From: Gammaproteobacteria bacterium
GTDB lineage: Bacteria > Pseudomonadota > Gammaproteobacteria > GRL18
DNA: 64,000 nucleotides
Direction: 5' to 3'
Assembly: GCA_016744395.1 (NCBI GenBank)
Contig: JADGEK010000007.1
Span: 22,626 to 86,625, forward strand
Below the pieces are notes generated by a model. It worked only from the letters and a program-made list of their open reading frames with translations, did not search any database and was not told where the DNA came from. Position 1 is the first letter of the stretch. Every line of letters starts with the position of its first letter. This document shows positions 20,447 to 30,410 of the stretch, piece by piece. A program made the position numbers and the translations under genes.

Positions 20447-22240
20447 ATGATACGTACACGTTACACAGATGCACCTCATCAGAATCGTCATGATTTGTCT
20501 AACCTCAAACGCATAGTGCCTTTTTTATGGGAGTATAAGGGGCGTGTTTTAGCAGCATTGGCACTATTAATCATGGCTAAAGTGGCGACTGTCGGTGTGC
20601 CATTTATCCTTAAAGAAATTGTAGATTCTTTGAGTACTCAAAATATATTATTGGTCTTGCCCGTCACCTTATTGTTGGGCTATGGTGCATTGCGTCTGCT
20701 AAATGTTATTTTCAGTGAACTGCGTGACACCGTTTTTGCCCGTGTACGATATCGAGCGATGAGAAACCTTTCACGTGAAGTGCTTTCTCATTTGTATGCT
20801 TTGTCATTGCAATTTCATTTAGAGCGAAGAACGGGGGGAATTTCACGTGATTTAGAACGAGGCACCCGAGCGGTTTCTTCTATCATGAACTATCTTGTTT
20901 TTAATATTATTCCAACTGCAGCAGAATTTGCTTTGGTGGCATTTTTACTATTGGGTGACTATGCCATTCACTTCTCGATTGTGACTTTTTCAACCGTCCT
21001 TGTTTATATTAGCTTTACTCTTTTCTTAACAAATTGGCGTATGCACATTCGTCACAAGATGAATCGTCTGGATTCACAAGCTAATGCAATGGCAGTGGAT
21101 GGTTTGATTAATTTTGAAACGGTAAAATATTTTAATAATGATCGTTATGAAATTACTCGTTATGATGGCACTTTGGATGAATGGGAAGACTGTGCGGTAA
21201 AAAGTCAGGCCTCGATGTCGCTCTTGAATTTTGGCCAGGGAAGCATTATTGCCATTGGTGTAACCATTATGATGTTTTATGCAACCCAGGGTGTTGTTGA
21301 TGGCAGCATGACAATTGGTGATTTAGTCTTAGTGAATGCACTGATGTTACAGTTGTTTATACCATTAAATTTTCTGGGTATTATTTATCGCTCGATGATG
21401 CACTCATTGGCTGACATTGATTTGATGTTTGGCTTACTTGATAAAAAGGGGGATGTTTGTGATAAAGAAAATGCCTCTGAGTTGACTGTTTCAGATGGTG
21501 TGGTTCGTTTTGAAAATGTGGATTTTGGCTATCAGCCTGAGCGCCAGATACTCTATAATGTCAGCTTTGAAGTTCCTGCGGGTAAAAAATTGGCTGTCGT
21601 AGGACCCTCTGGTGCAGGAAAGTCCACCTTATCACGCTTGTTGTTCCGCTTTTATGATACAGATGAAGGTTGTGTGAGTATTGATGGGCAATCTGTGAGT
21701 GACGTTACTCAGGAAAGTTTACGTCAGGCTGTGGGTATCGTACCTCAGGATACCGTATTGTTTAATGAAACCATTTTCCATAATATTATTTATGCACGGC
21801 CTGATGCGAGTAAAGACGATGTTTATGAAGCCAGTAAAATGGCCAATATTCATGACTTCATCATTCAGTTACCTGATGGTTACGATACTGTTGTGGGTGA
21901 ACGGGGACTCAAATTATCTGGCGGTGAAAAGCAGCGGGTAGCAATTGCCCGTGTGATTCTAAAAAATCCTAAAATCTTGGTTTTTGATGAAGCGACTTCT
22001 TCATTAGACTCTCATTCAGAACAAATTATTCTATCCTCTTTATCTGAAGTGGCTCAGCAAAGAACCACTTTGGTCATCGCTCATCGTTTGTCCACAATTG
22101 CAGATGCGGATATCATTCTGGTATTGGAAGATGGCTGCGTGAAGGAGCAGGGAAGTCATCAAGAGTTACTGGATTTGAATGGTCTATATTGTAGCCTCTG
22201 GAATATACAGTTACAGGAAAAAAAGGACAAAGAAAACTAA
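20447..22240 (+). CDS. ABC transporter ATP-binding/permease protein, Atm1/HMT1-type
   Basis: N-terminal TM domain with ERRTGGISRDLERGTRAVSSIMNYLVFNIIPT; Walker A GPSGAGKST, signature LSGGEKQRVAIAR, Walker B ILVFDEAT. Confidence 0.92.
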   Translation: MIRTRYTDAPHQNRHDLSNLKRIVPFLWEYKGRVLAALALLIMAKVATVGVPFILKEIVDSLSTQNILLVLPVTLLLGYGALRLLNVIFSELRDTVFARVRYRAMRNLSREVLSHLYALSLQFHLERRTGGISRDLERGTRAVSSIMNYLVFNIIPTAAEFALVAFLLLGDYAIHFSIVTFSTVLVYISFTLFLTNWRMHIRHKMNRLDSQANAMAVDGLINFETVKYFNNDRYEITRYDGTLDEWEDCAVKSQASMSLLNFGQGSIIAIGVTIMMFYATQGVVDGSMTIGDLVLVNALMLQLFIPLNFLGIIYRSMMHSLADIDLMFGLLDKKGDVCDKENASELTVSDGVVRFENVDFGYQPERQILYNVSFEVPAGKKLAVVGPSGAGKSTLSRLLFRFYDTDEGCVSIDGQSVSDVTQESLRQAVGIVPQDTVLFNETIFHNIIYARPDASKDDVYEASKMANIHDFIIQLPDGYDTVVGERGLKLSGGEKQRVAIARVILKNPKILVFDEATSSLDSHSEQIILSSLSEVAQQRTTLVIAHRLSTIADADIILVLEDGCVKEQGSHQELLDLNGLYCSLWNIQLQEKKDKEN

Positions 22241-22281
22241 ATCGCTGGTCTAAAATGGTGAACCTGTTTAAAGCAAAATCC

Positions 22282-22356
22282 GTATAAGATTCGGCAATGG
22301 TTTATTTTGCTCGGACTGCGTCAAATCACAAAATAAAGCATTGCCGAATCTTATAC
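22282..22356. repeat. Long imperfect inverted repeat: 28-bp arms (27/28 matching), 19-bp spacer
   Basis: GTATAAGATTCGGCAATGGTTTATTTTG (22282-22309) versus CAAAATAAAGCATTGCCGAATCTTATAC (22329-22356). Confidence 0.9.
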
Positions 22357-22473
22357 TCTGTGTTTGACATATCTAATCTTTTCTTTCCACATAATTGATT
22401 TTATATAAATAGTCGACAAAAATGCTACACTTTGTTTAATAAATTTTTAAAATAATTTTGGTGTTGTACTTTC

Positions 22474-24375
22474 ATGTTGATTGATTTTATCCATTCACTG
22501 ACTTTGGTGTTTACTTTAGCCCTATTGCAAGGCTTTGTAATACGAAAGTATGAAAACAAAGAATTGAAAGAGCAAATGACCTCTGGAGTGATTTTTGGCG
22601 TTATTGCTGTTTTCGCAATGAGCAGTTCAATCCAACTCTCTCCAGGTGTTATTTTTGACCCACGCTCAGTTATTATCAGTCTATCATGGATTTTTAGTGG
22701 CCCAATTGCAGCGGCAATATCTGCAATCATTGCTATAGCCTATAGAGTTTGGCTGGGGGGAAATGGTGCATTGACAGGTGTTTTTGTTATTATTTTGTGT
22801 GCGTTGGCAGGGGGAGGATACTGCTATGTTGTTAAACGATATAATATCCCTTCAAAGACATGGCATTTTTTAATCTATGGGCTGCTTGTCCACCTCTTGG
22901 TTCTTATCTGTTTTATTCTATTTCTGCCTGCTGAATTTATAGAAAAAGTTATTATTCCATTTCTTGTTTTGTTTCCTGTTGCCACCTATTTCACCGCATT
23001 TATATTGAGATATACCGAGCGTCAAATGCAGGTAGAAAATGAATTGCGACTGGCTTCAGAAAGAGTTAATTATCAAGCCTATTATGATGATTTAACTGAA
23101 TTGCCAAATAGAAATCTTTTTATTGACCGTCTTCAACAAGCGATAAATCAATCTCATCGAAGTAATAAGCAAGTCGCGATTTTATTTATTGACTTAGATC
23201 GTTTTAAAGGAATTAATGAATCACTTGGGCATGAACTCGGTGATGTTATGCTCCAGGAAATTTCCTCACGGCTGAATGATAGTGTTAGGGGATCTGATTC
23301 TATTGCACGATTTGGTGGTGATGAATTTGCCGTTATGATCAATGATATTAATGATATTAATATCATTGAAAAAATTGTTGTGAATATTATAAAAAAAATT
23401 TCAGAAGTCTTTAATATCAGTGGGCATCAACTCTATGTGACTGCAAGTATTGGTATCAGCTTGTATCCTCTTGATGGTGATACGCCAAACGTATTGTTGA
23501 GAAATGCGGATTCTGCAATGTATAAAGCAAAAGAGGATGGACGTAATACATATCAATACTATACAAAAGAAATGACATCAAATGCATTTGAACATATTTT
23601 GATGGAAAGTAATTTTCGTCAAGCACTGAAGCAACATGAATTTGTTGTTTACTATCAACCACAAATTGATAGTAACGATAACCGTATCTTTGGTATGGAA
23701 GCATTAGTTCGTTGGCAAAATCCTGGGTTAGGAATGATTGCCCCAAATAAATTCATACCTTTGGCTGAAGAAACAGGCTTAATTGTTCCTCTTGGAGAAG
23801 AGATATTTGATATCGCCACAAAGCAAATGGCTTTGTGGATGAAAAATTCATCCACAAATTATCGTGTTGCTATTAATTTATCAGTGAAACAATTACAAAA
23901 AAAAGACATTGTGTCTCAATTGACAGACATTCTAAAAAAGAATCAATGCAGGCCCGAATGGATTGAGTTAGAAGTGACTGAAGGCTATGTGATGAAAAAT
24001 CCTGAAGAGGCTATAAGTGTATTACAACATTTTAGTGATATGGGAATGGAAATCTCTATTGATGACTTTGGAACAGGTTATTCATCCTTATCCTATTTGA
24101 AGCGCTTACCCATTAACAAATTGAAAATAGATCGTTCTTTTATTAGAGATCTACCTGATGATGAAGATGATGGAGCAATTGTTCAAGCTATTATTTCTTT
24201 ATCAGAATCATTAAAGCTAAAGGTGATTGCAGAGGGGGTTGAAACTGTTCAGCAAAAAGACATTCTGCAGCAATATGGCTGCAAAGAAATACAAGGTTTT
24301 CTTTACAGCAAACCGCTTACTGGAGAGGAAATGACTCGCATCATTGCAGATAAATTTATAGATCCTTTGAATTAA
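22474..24375 (+). CDS. Membrane GGDEF-EAL protein with N-terminal multi-TM (5TM/LytS-like) sensor
   Basis: Multi-TM N-terminus with SSIQLSPGVIFDPRSVIISLSWIFSGPIAAAISAIIAIAYRVWLGGNG; intact GGDEF and MEALVRW. Confidence 0.92.
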   Translation: MLIDFIHSLTLVFTLALLQGFVIRKYENKELKEQMTSGVIFGVIAVFAMSSSIQLSPGVIFDPRSVIISLSWIFSGPIAAAISAIIAIAYRVWLGGNGALTGVFVIILCALAGGGYCYVVKRYNIPSKTWHFLIYGLLVHLLVLICFILFLPAEFIEKVIIPFLVLFPVATYFTAFILRYTERQMQVENELRLASERVNYQAYYDDLTELPNRNLFIDRLQQAINQSHRSNKQVAILFIDLDRFKGINESLGHELGDVMLQEISSRLNDSVRGSDSIARFGGDEFAVMINDINDINIIEKIVVNIIKKISEVFNISGHQLYVTASIGISLYPLDGDTPNVLLRNADSAMYKAKEDGRNTYQYYTKEMTSNAFEHILMESNFRQALKQHEFVVYYQPQIDSNDNRIFGMEALVRWQNPGLGMIAPNKFIPLAEETGLIVPLGEEIFDIATKQMALWMKNSSTNYRVAINLSVKQLQKKDIVSQLTDILKKNQCRPEWIELEVTEGYVMKNPEEAISVLQHFSDMGMEISIDDFGTGYSSLSYLKRLPINKLKIDRSFIRDLPDDEDDGAIVQAIISLSESLKLKVIAEGVETVQQKDILQQYGCKEIQGFLYSKPLTGEEMTRIIADKFIDPLN

Positions 24376-24389
24376 TTATGCTGCCCATT

Positions 24390-25244
24390 CTAAACAAATA
24401 AATTCTGAGTAATTTCTATTTCTTCTATAATATACCCTTCAAATTCTGACTTTTCAGTTTCTTCCACTTCATCAACCAGCCCTAGTTTGTGAAAAGAGGG
24501 TATGTTATTCCAATTTAATTCAGCATCAGGGTGATTGGTATTTTCCAGATTTGTCAATTTAGCGACAATGACGACATCAACATAGTCAACCGTATCACTA
24601 TCATATTCATAGTTGTTGTGCTCCCGAATGACATTAACAATTTCGTCAGGAAAGTCCCAATTCTGAATAATACAAGAGCCAATTTGCCCCGATAAGCGAT
24701 CCAATAAATTGACAAATATTTTCTCATCTTTTAGTAGCGCGGGAATATCCTCAGCTCTTGATAGAATGGGCAATGAGCCAATATTATGGAGTAAACCAGC
24801 TAGCATTGCCTGATCGGGTTTTAACTGAGTAAAGTTTTTTGCCATAACAGAGGCAATTGAAGCGACTTGAGTACTTTCTGTCCAGATGTCCGCCATATAT
24901 TTTTTTACAATAGGGGTTTTGGCATTAAAAACCTGTTCCAGAGCCATATTGGTTGCCATCGTTTTTACAACTGTCTGTCCCATGCGGGTAACGGCTTGGG
25001 AAGTTGTCTCTATTTTGTTTGTTCCTCGAAACAATGGACTGTTAGCCACTTTTATTAAGCGGGCGCTAATTGCGGGATCTTGACCAATAATCTTAGCAAC
25101 CTGGCTTAAATCAGCTTCTTCGTCCGCAACAACTTCTCGAATTTGTAGTGCAATCTCAGGTAATGTAGGCAAGACAAGCTTATCCTTTGCTAAATCTTCT
25201 AATAATGCAACACAGAATTTGTTTTCAAGAATAAGATTGCTCAA
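24390..25244 (-). CDS. HDOD domain protein
   Basis: LPTLPEIALQIREVVADEEADLSQVAKIIGQDPAISARLIKVANSPLFRG; AGLLHNIGSLPIL. Confidence 0.92.
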   Translation of the reverse strand: MSNLILENKFCVALLEDLAKDKLVLPTLPEIALQIREVVADEEADLSQVAKIIGQDPAISARLIKVANSPLFRGTNKIETTSQAVTRMGQTVVKTMATNMALEQVFNAKTPIVKKYMADIWTESTQVASIASVMAKNFTQLKPDQAMLAGLLHNIGSLPILSRAEDIPALLKDEKIFVNLLDRLSGQIGSCIIQNWDFPDEIVNVIREHNNYEYDSDTVDYVDVVIVAKLTNLENTNHPDAELNWNNIPSFHKLGLVDEVEETEKSEFEGYIIEEIEITQNLFV

Positions 25245-25641
25245 AATTTGTTCTCTCTAAAAGTTAATATCACGTGTTTCAAACTGACATATCAATTGGA
25301 TTTTAGTGATATTATTCAAGGTGCTGAAGATTAATGACTTTACAGTGCATTAGGTCATCGCAGTAAATTTAACTGATGTGTCAGGTTCAAGTATAGTAGA
25401 AGTAATTTATGATTACCTCTTTTGGAATAGCTATTATAAAAGCATGATAAATATTCGTTACTATGGCGCTTACTTTCTTCATATTTGAAAGAAAATGGCA
25501 GTTTTTCGATTTCTGGCATTAGTTTTGTAAATAAACTGAACTATATAGGGACGAAACCTGAATAATTCCTGCTGGTTTAATAATGCTATTAGCATATCAA
25601 ATTTACCATAGGAGTTTTGCCTCTCCATCTAACACTACTGT

Positions 25642-25806
25642 TCATGTATCATTTTTATTTTTAATATCTTTCCAACTTAGAAAGGCAGCAAATGCCGTAG
25701 TTATTAATAAAACTATAAACATTACCTCTGCAGATGAGCGGGCAAGTACACCAGCTATTGCCCCCATGAACCCAAATATAACACTCAGTACCATAAATTG
25801 TTTCAT
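25642..25806 (-). CDS. Putative 54-aa two-TM small membrane protein
   Basis: Own reverse-strand reading MKQFMVLSVIFGFMGAIAGVLARSSAEVMFIVLLITTAFAAFLSWKDIKNKNDT*; better protein-like composition than the overlapping + ORF 25583-25885. Confidence 0.55.
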   Translation of the reverse strand: MKQFMVLSVIFGFMGAIAGVLARSSAEVMFIVLLITTAFAAFLSWKDIKNKNDT

Positions 25807-26350
25807 TAGATTTCTCACTTTTACTTATTTAAGTGTGATTTTATCAATATTAAGACTTTCTAGCCACTTAGGATCTTTGTTTTAAGAGATAGAATTGAGT
25901 GTTTTACTGGGAAATAATCAGTTTCAGATTGCCAAATTTCTAATTCTAGAATTGCAGCTTTCTTGCTTTAAACGTTAGCTGGTGAAAATATTCCAATTAA
26001 CTATATTGGGATGACTGCTGATATTCACGGTCAAAAATATTATATTTAGAACTGGCTTAGTTTTCTTGACCTTTTATAGTTTTTAACTTCAATTGAGAAT
26101 TAATAGCATCCATCAATTTAGAAATGGGTCATTTTCAATTAGAAATCAGTATAATCGTGACAATGATTTTTTTAAGTCTAGTGAAAGATACTACTGCTTA
26201 GTTCAAAGATATTATTGACTTAAACCAGCTAATTGCAACAATAATAAATTCTGAATTTTTCAGATAGCGGGCATTTTACAAGTTCAAAAAAATCACTATA
26301 AATTCCCACTCAGGCTCGTAGGTAACGGCATAAAGCTTATCTTTTTAAAA

Positions 26351-27280
26351 TTACTTTTCAATGTGCACGCCAATGCCCATATGATCGGTTACGGCCGCTG
26401 CCCCGCTTACAGTCGCAACAAATTGAGTCAGGTAAATCACTTTTTTTAGCTGGATAGTATCCGCGTTGTATACGGCGACATCGTACTTTTTTGTGCCAGT
26501 CGCATTTGTCCCCTTAAAACTGCGTTGATAAGTGTCGTAAGGCTCGATATTTGTGTCTGAATGTGCATTCACAAAGTTTGTGTTTAAGGCCGCGCTAACC
26601 ACTTTCTGGGTAAAGTCAGCAGAGGATTGATTGGTATCCCCCATAATCACATCAATCGCACCAGCGCCCGCCTGCAAACACTGATTTTGAATGTTTGCAT
26701 AAAAACTCTGGCAAGCCGAATCTGATTTGGCGATAGCATTAGGTACGTGTACAAACACCACCAGCACGTTGTAGCATTTCATTGCAATCCAGCCATCACC
26801 ACTTCCCACTGGATCGTGAACCGCTGTTTGCCCCGAATGTACACTAAAACAGTGACAGGCTTTACCAGGACTGGACACACTTAAACGTGCTCCAGAATGA
26901 GCTTCCATAGATGACCATTCGGTATTCGCGCTGTCAAGCTCACCAAACACAAGAAGATCACAGCCGCCAAAGGCACGAATAAGATTTTGCAAGGATTGCC
27001 GGGCTTTATTTTTCACCATGTTCAAAAAGTTCACATTGTCATGCGCACCTTTTTTCATAAAACCTTCAGGCGCGGAACCAAGCAACTGGGCTGGCCCATA
27101 AACGGGCGTGTAAGGCGAAACACCTTCGGGCGTTGTTGGTAGCGTTAACTTCCAGCGTTCATCGGAAGCCGATGCAACGGTGTTATGTGCCATACGTGTA
27201 AAATGCTGGGAATTTGATGCACTAACACCATGATTGGTACTGGCATTTGAGTTTAAAGATTGATAGGCGATAAATGGCAC
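26351..27280 (-). CDS. Endonuclease/exonuclease/phosphatase (EEP, DNase I-like) superfamily protein
   Basis: LLVFGELDSAN (catalytic Glu region), DVIMGDTNQSS (GDxN), AVTDHMGIGV (D-H) in EEP order. Confidence 0.65.
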   Translation of the reverse strand: MPFIAYQSLNSNASTNHGVSASNSQHFTRMAHNTVASASDERWKLTLPTTPEGVSPYTPVYGPAQLLGSAPEGFMKKGAHDNVNFLNMVKNKARQSLQNLIRAFGGCDLLVFGELDSANTEWSSMEAHSGARLSVSSPGKACHCFSVHSGQTAVHDPVGSGDGWIAMKCYNVLVVFVHVPNAIAKSDSACQSFYANIQNQCLQAGAGAIDVIMGDTNQSSADFTQKVVSAALNTNFVNAHSDTNIEPYDTYQRSFKGTNATGTKKYDVAVYNADTIQLKKVIYLTQFVATVSGAAAVTDHMGIGVHIEK

Positions 27281-27633
27281 GAAAAACTCCTTCTATTTGG
27301 GCAAAGACAGGTTGCTCTTAGATAAAACCTGTTTGACAATGGGCTTTTTATCAAGCCCTGAGTTTAGTTTAGATGAGTATTAAAAGGATAAGAAACTTAA
27401 TGCCATTTTTCAATCTATAAATTGAGAATTGTGGCTAATCAGGTACATTTAAATCACTTTTCAAGCTTAATAGTATGATATTTTATTTATTTATTTATTT
27501 ATTCATGGTTACTTTAAGACCAATAATGCGGTCTACAGAACTACTCAGTATGAAACTATGTTATTCGCCCACGCTGACATTATTCTGAATAATATGTCTC
27601 TGCTAGCAATTTTTCTCATTTTTCTGTGAAATT

Positions 27634-28290
27634 TTAGCTCTTTTTTAATGACCAGGAAATGGGGGTGCGTTTAGTCAACGGATTGCTGGTGCAATGCGCT
27701 GCATAGTTATGATCAATAAACCGATAAGGCAGGTGTTCATCCCTCCCCTGTGGAATACCCAGTCTGATTGTTTCTATGATTTTTTCAGGGGACTGTTTTA
27801 TATCATCCAGGTAAAAACATTCAGAGTTAAACTGCTGCTGATCCCAGTCTTTTACCTTGAGAGATAGCGAGCGACACAATAATGTTTGTCCCTTACACAG
27901 TTTTGCTTCAGGCCGAATTAAACCAGAAGGGAGTGGGTTTAAGGCTTGCATTATCTTTATGGCTTCAGGATGAGTCAGCTCATCTTCAAAGGGAAAGGCT
28001 GACTTGATTAATACGGCATTTCCCTTGCCCTGAGAGCTGATATTGAATGAATCATGACCTCTGGCATAATACATATAAATTGTGCCAGGGGGCATAAAGA
28101 GTGCTTTTCGCTTGCCAGTGAATCCCAGTGATGCGTGACTGCCTTTTTCTTCCAGATAATACGCTTCAGTTTCAATTATTCGAGCTGATAACCAATAGGC
28201 TCCATATTTGCGTCGAATGATTTTTCCTAATAATTGTTGCGCTAAGGCGCAGGCATCTTGAGCAAAAAATGAAGTGGGTAAAATAGACAT
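27634..28290 (-). CDS. DNA-3-methyladenine glycosylase (AAG/MPG family)
   Basis: LLGKIIRRKYGAYWLSARIIETEAYYLEEKGSHASLGFTGKRKALFMPPGTIYMYYARGHDSFNIS; start at 28290 preferred (MSILPTSFF). Confidence 0.9.
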   Translation of the reverse strand: MSILPTSFFAQDACALAQQLLGKIIRRKYGAYWLSARIIETEAYYLEEKGSHASLGFTGKRKALFMPPGTIYMYYARGHDSFNISSQGKGNAVLIKSAFPFEDELTHPEAIKIMQALNPLPSGLIRPEAKLCKGQTLLCRSLSLKVKDWDQQQFNSECFYLDDIKQSPEKIIETIRLGIPQGRDEHLPYRFIDHNYAAHCTSNPLTKRTPISWSLKKS

Positions 28291-28401
28291 AGTCCCATAG
28301 ACCTGATGTGTTATCAAATGAATAACAACTCTGAGAAAAAAATTACAATTGCCTTTCAATCAAGTAAAATAGGGCATTATTTTTCAAAGTTGGAAAGGTT
28401 T

Positions 28402-28878
28402 ATGACTAAATTTATCATTATAATTATTGTGCTTGCAATCATTGTTTTTTTCTATGTGCGCTCAAATAGCAATAATAAAAATGCTCAAGAGAATATTCAG
28501 CTGGGTGCCGAATACCTGCTGAACAATAAATCTCAGGCTGGCGTTGTTGAAACCAAGTCTGGCTTACAATACCAGGTACTCAGTGAAGGTACAGGCACAC
28601 AACACCCTGCAGCCAGAGATACGGTTAAAGTTCATTATCATGGCACTTTGATAGATGGTCGTGTATTTGACAGTTCTGTGGATCGTGGGCAACCCATTAG
28701 CTTTGCTTTAAACCAGGTAATTAAAGGCTGGACCGAAGGCGTTCAACTCATGGTTGTGGGCGAAAAAACCCGTTTTTTTATTCCTGCAAATCTGGCCTAT
28801 GGAAACCGTTCTATGGGGATCATCAGCTCTGGTTCAGTACTCATTTTTGATGTTGAGTTATTGGCAATTAATGAGTAA
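28402..28878 (+). CDS. FKBP-type peptidyl-prolyl isomerase, membrane anchored
   Basis: TVKVHYHGTLIDGRVFDSSVDRGQPISFALNQVIKGWTEGVQLM; start at 28402 begins with a TM segment. Confidence 0.92.
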   Translation: MTKFIIIIIVLAIIVFFYVRSNSNNKNAQENIQLGAEYLLNNKSQAGVVETKSGLQYQVLSEGTGTQHPAARDTVKVHYHGTLIDGRVFDSSVDRGQPISFALNQVIKGWTEGVQLMVVGEKTRFFIPANLAYGNRSMGIISSGSVLIFDVELLAINE

Positions 28879-29512
28879 CAATATGTTAAAGATATTGTGC
28901 TTTGGCGATAGTATTACTCTGGGGGAAAAAGACATTGAACATGGAGGCTGGGCGGATCGATTAAAGACACATTATTTGACTCAATTTGTTGACAGCCAGA
29001 CACAAGAAATTATGTTATATAATCTGGGTGTGGCGGGTGAGACAAGCGATGGTCTTGCTAATCGCTTTGTTAGTGAGCTTAAAGCTCGTCATATCAATGG
29101 TCAGGCATTGCTGGTGGTCTTCGCTTATGGGGCAAATGACATTGTCATTCACAAAAAAAAGAATATTGTACCTGAAATGTATTTTGTCAGAAATCTCAAA
29201 CACTGCATGGAATCAGCAAAAAAATTCAAAGCTCAAATTCTTTTAGTCAATCTACTGCCAATATCTGATTCAATTGAAGGCACAGTTAATCAACATGAAA
29301 AACTAAGATTTGACCGTGACATACAAGCCTATAATACGACCCTCAATAAATTATCCAAAGAAATGAACTGTGACTATTTGGATGTTTACACTGCTTTTAT
29401 CGATCATGGTAAGGAAGTCTGTCTCTCCAGTGATGGGGTCCACCCCAATTCAAAAGGCCATAAATTGCTTTACCAAAAGATTAAACAAAAAATATCAAAT
29501 TTAGTAACTTGA
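28871..29512 (+). CDS. SGNH/GDSL-family hydrolase
   Basis: ILCFGDSITLGEKD, GANDIVIH, SSDGVHPNSKGHKLL; ATG overlaps upstream stop. Confidence 0.9.
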   Translation: MSNNMLKILCFGDSITLGEKDIEHGGWADRLKTHYLTQFVDSQTQEIMLYNLGVAGETSDGLANRFVSELKARHINGQALLVVFAYGANDIVIHKKKNIVPEMYFVRNLKHCMESAKKFKAQILLVNLLPISDSIEGTVNQHEKLRFDRDIQAYNTTLNKLSKEMNCDYLDVYTAFIDHGKEVCLSSDGVHPNSKGHKLLYQKIKQKISNLVT

Positions 29513-29588
29513 ACTGCTGTCTGCTCAATTTTTCCTTTACACTCAATCATTGATATGAATATTTTTGTTGCTTTCTCATGATTGAAGA

Positions 29589-29641
29589 TTGACAACCTTA
29601 CGTTAAGGGTAGATACTTTATCTTACGTGAACGTAAGATAA
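29589..29641 (+). promoter_or_regulatory. Putative MerR-type operator/promoter (TTGACA, CCTTA-CGT-TAAGG) plus adjacent 10-bp stem hairpin
   Basis: Dyad 29596-29608 next to TTGACA; TTATCTTACG-TGAA-CGTAAGATAA at 29618-29641 directly before the RBS of 29652. Confidence 0.55.
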
Positions 29642-29651
29642 GGAGAAAGAT

Positions 29652-29873
29652 ATGCAAGCGACAGATATAATGATCCATGTCAGAAATGATTTAAATTTAG
29701 AACAAAAACAATTGGTTGAAGAAAAGCTCAGGACAATTGATGGGGTGATAGCACCGCGCTTTAATAAAGATCATTTGCTTCTGATTTACTATAACCATGA
29801 TAAAACACAGTCATCTGTTTTACTTAACACTGTGAAGTCGATAGGATATAAAGCTCAGCTGGTCGGCTTTTAA
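29652..29873 (+). CDS. Small HMA-like (heavy-metal-associated fold) protein lacking the CxxC motif
   Basis: LEEKLRTIDGV / VLLNTVKSIGYKAQLV pattern of an HMA ferredoxin-like fold; no Cys pair. Confidence 0.5.
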   Translation: MQATDIMIHVRNDLNLEQKQLVEEKLRTIDGVIAPRFNKDHLLLIYYNHDKTQSSVLLNTVKSIGYKAQLVGF

Positions 29874-29914
29874 TTCGGGCTTGTTATACGAAAGAGAATT
29901 TGGATGTTGTAAAA

Positions 29915-30385
29915 ATGCAGACTGAGCACTATAAGATTGGTGAAGTCGCCGATTTGCTGGCTACTTCAATTCGAACCATTAGATATTATGAAGAAGAAGG
30001 ACTCTTGACGCCCATCAGGACGCCACGAGGGACTCGTCTTTATTCGAATATCCATCTTGCTCGATTAAAAATGATCTTAAGGCTCACAAGTCATGGCTTT
30101 TCAATTGAGGCAATTAGACAAATTGCTGAAATAAGAGAAACAGGCCAGACGGGTGCCCAAAGCAGTATTCAGGTTGATCAGCATTTAGAAGATATTCAAA
30201 TGACGATTGCGGCTCAAATAGATGCACTGGAAAACATTCAAACTGAAATCAATGATGCGCGAAGTGTGATTTCAGGATGTAATCAGTGTTCTAATAAACC
30301 GAGCACGAAAGGATGCCCGGATTGTCCTGTCAGAAAAAATCTTACTGAGATTGAACTGTTGAATCTCATTTGGGATACAGAGTAA
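29915..30385 (+). CDS. MerR-family transcriptional regulator with C-terminal Cys cluster
   Basis: YKIGEVADLLATSIRTIRYYEEEGLL; C-term CNQCSNKPSTKGCPDCPVRK. Confidence 0.9.
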   Translation: MQTEHYKIGEVADLLATSIRTIRYYEEEGLLTPIRTPRGTRLYSNIHLARLKMILRLTSHGFSIEAIRQIAEIRETGQTGAQSSIQVDQHLEDIQMTIAAQIDALENIQTEINDARSVISGCNQCSNKPSTKGCPDCPVRKNLTEIELLNLIWDTE

Positions 30386-30410
30386 ATTTAAGACTTTATA
30401 AGGAGGGACT

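Noticed and set aside
25583-25885. 100-aa + ORF
   Set aside because: The opposite strand carries a more convincing 54-aa membrane protein; this ORF is likely its antisense.
27481-27505. TTTA microsatellite (ATTTATTTATTTATTTATTCATGG)
   Set aside because: Short simple repeat in AT-rich intergenic DNA; no evidence of function.
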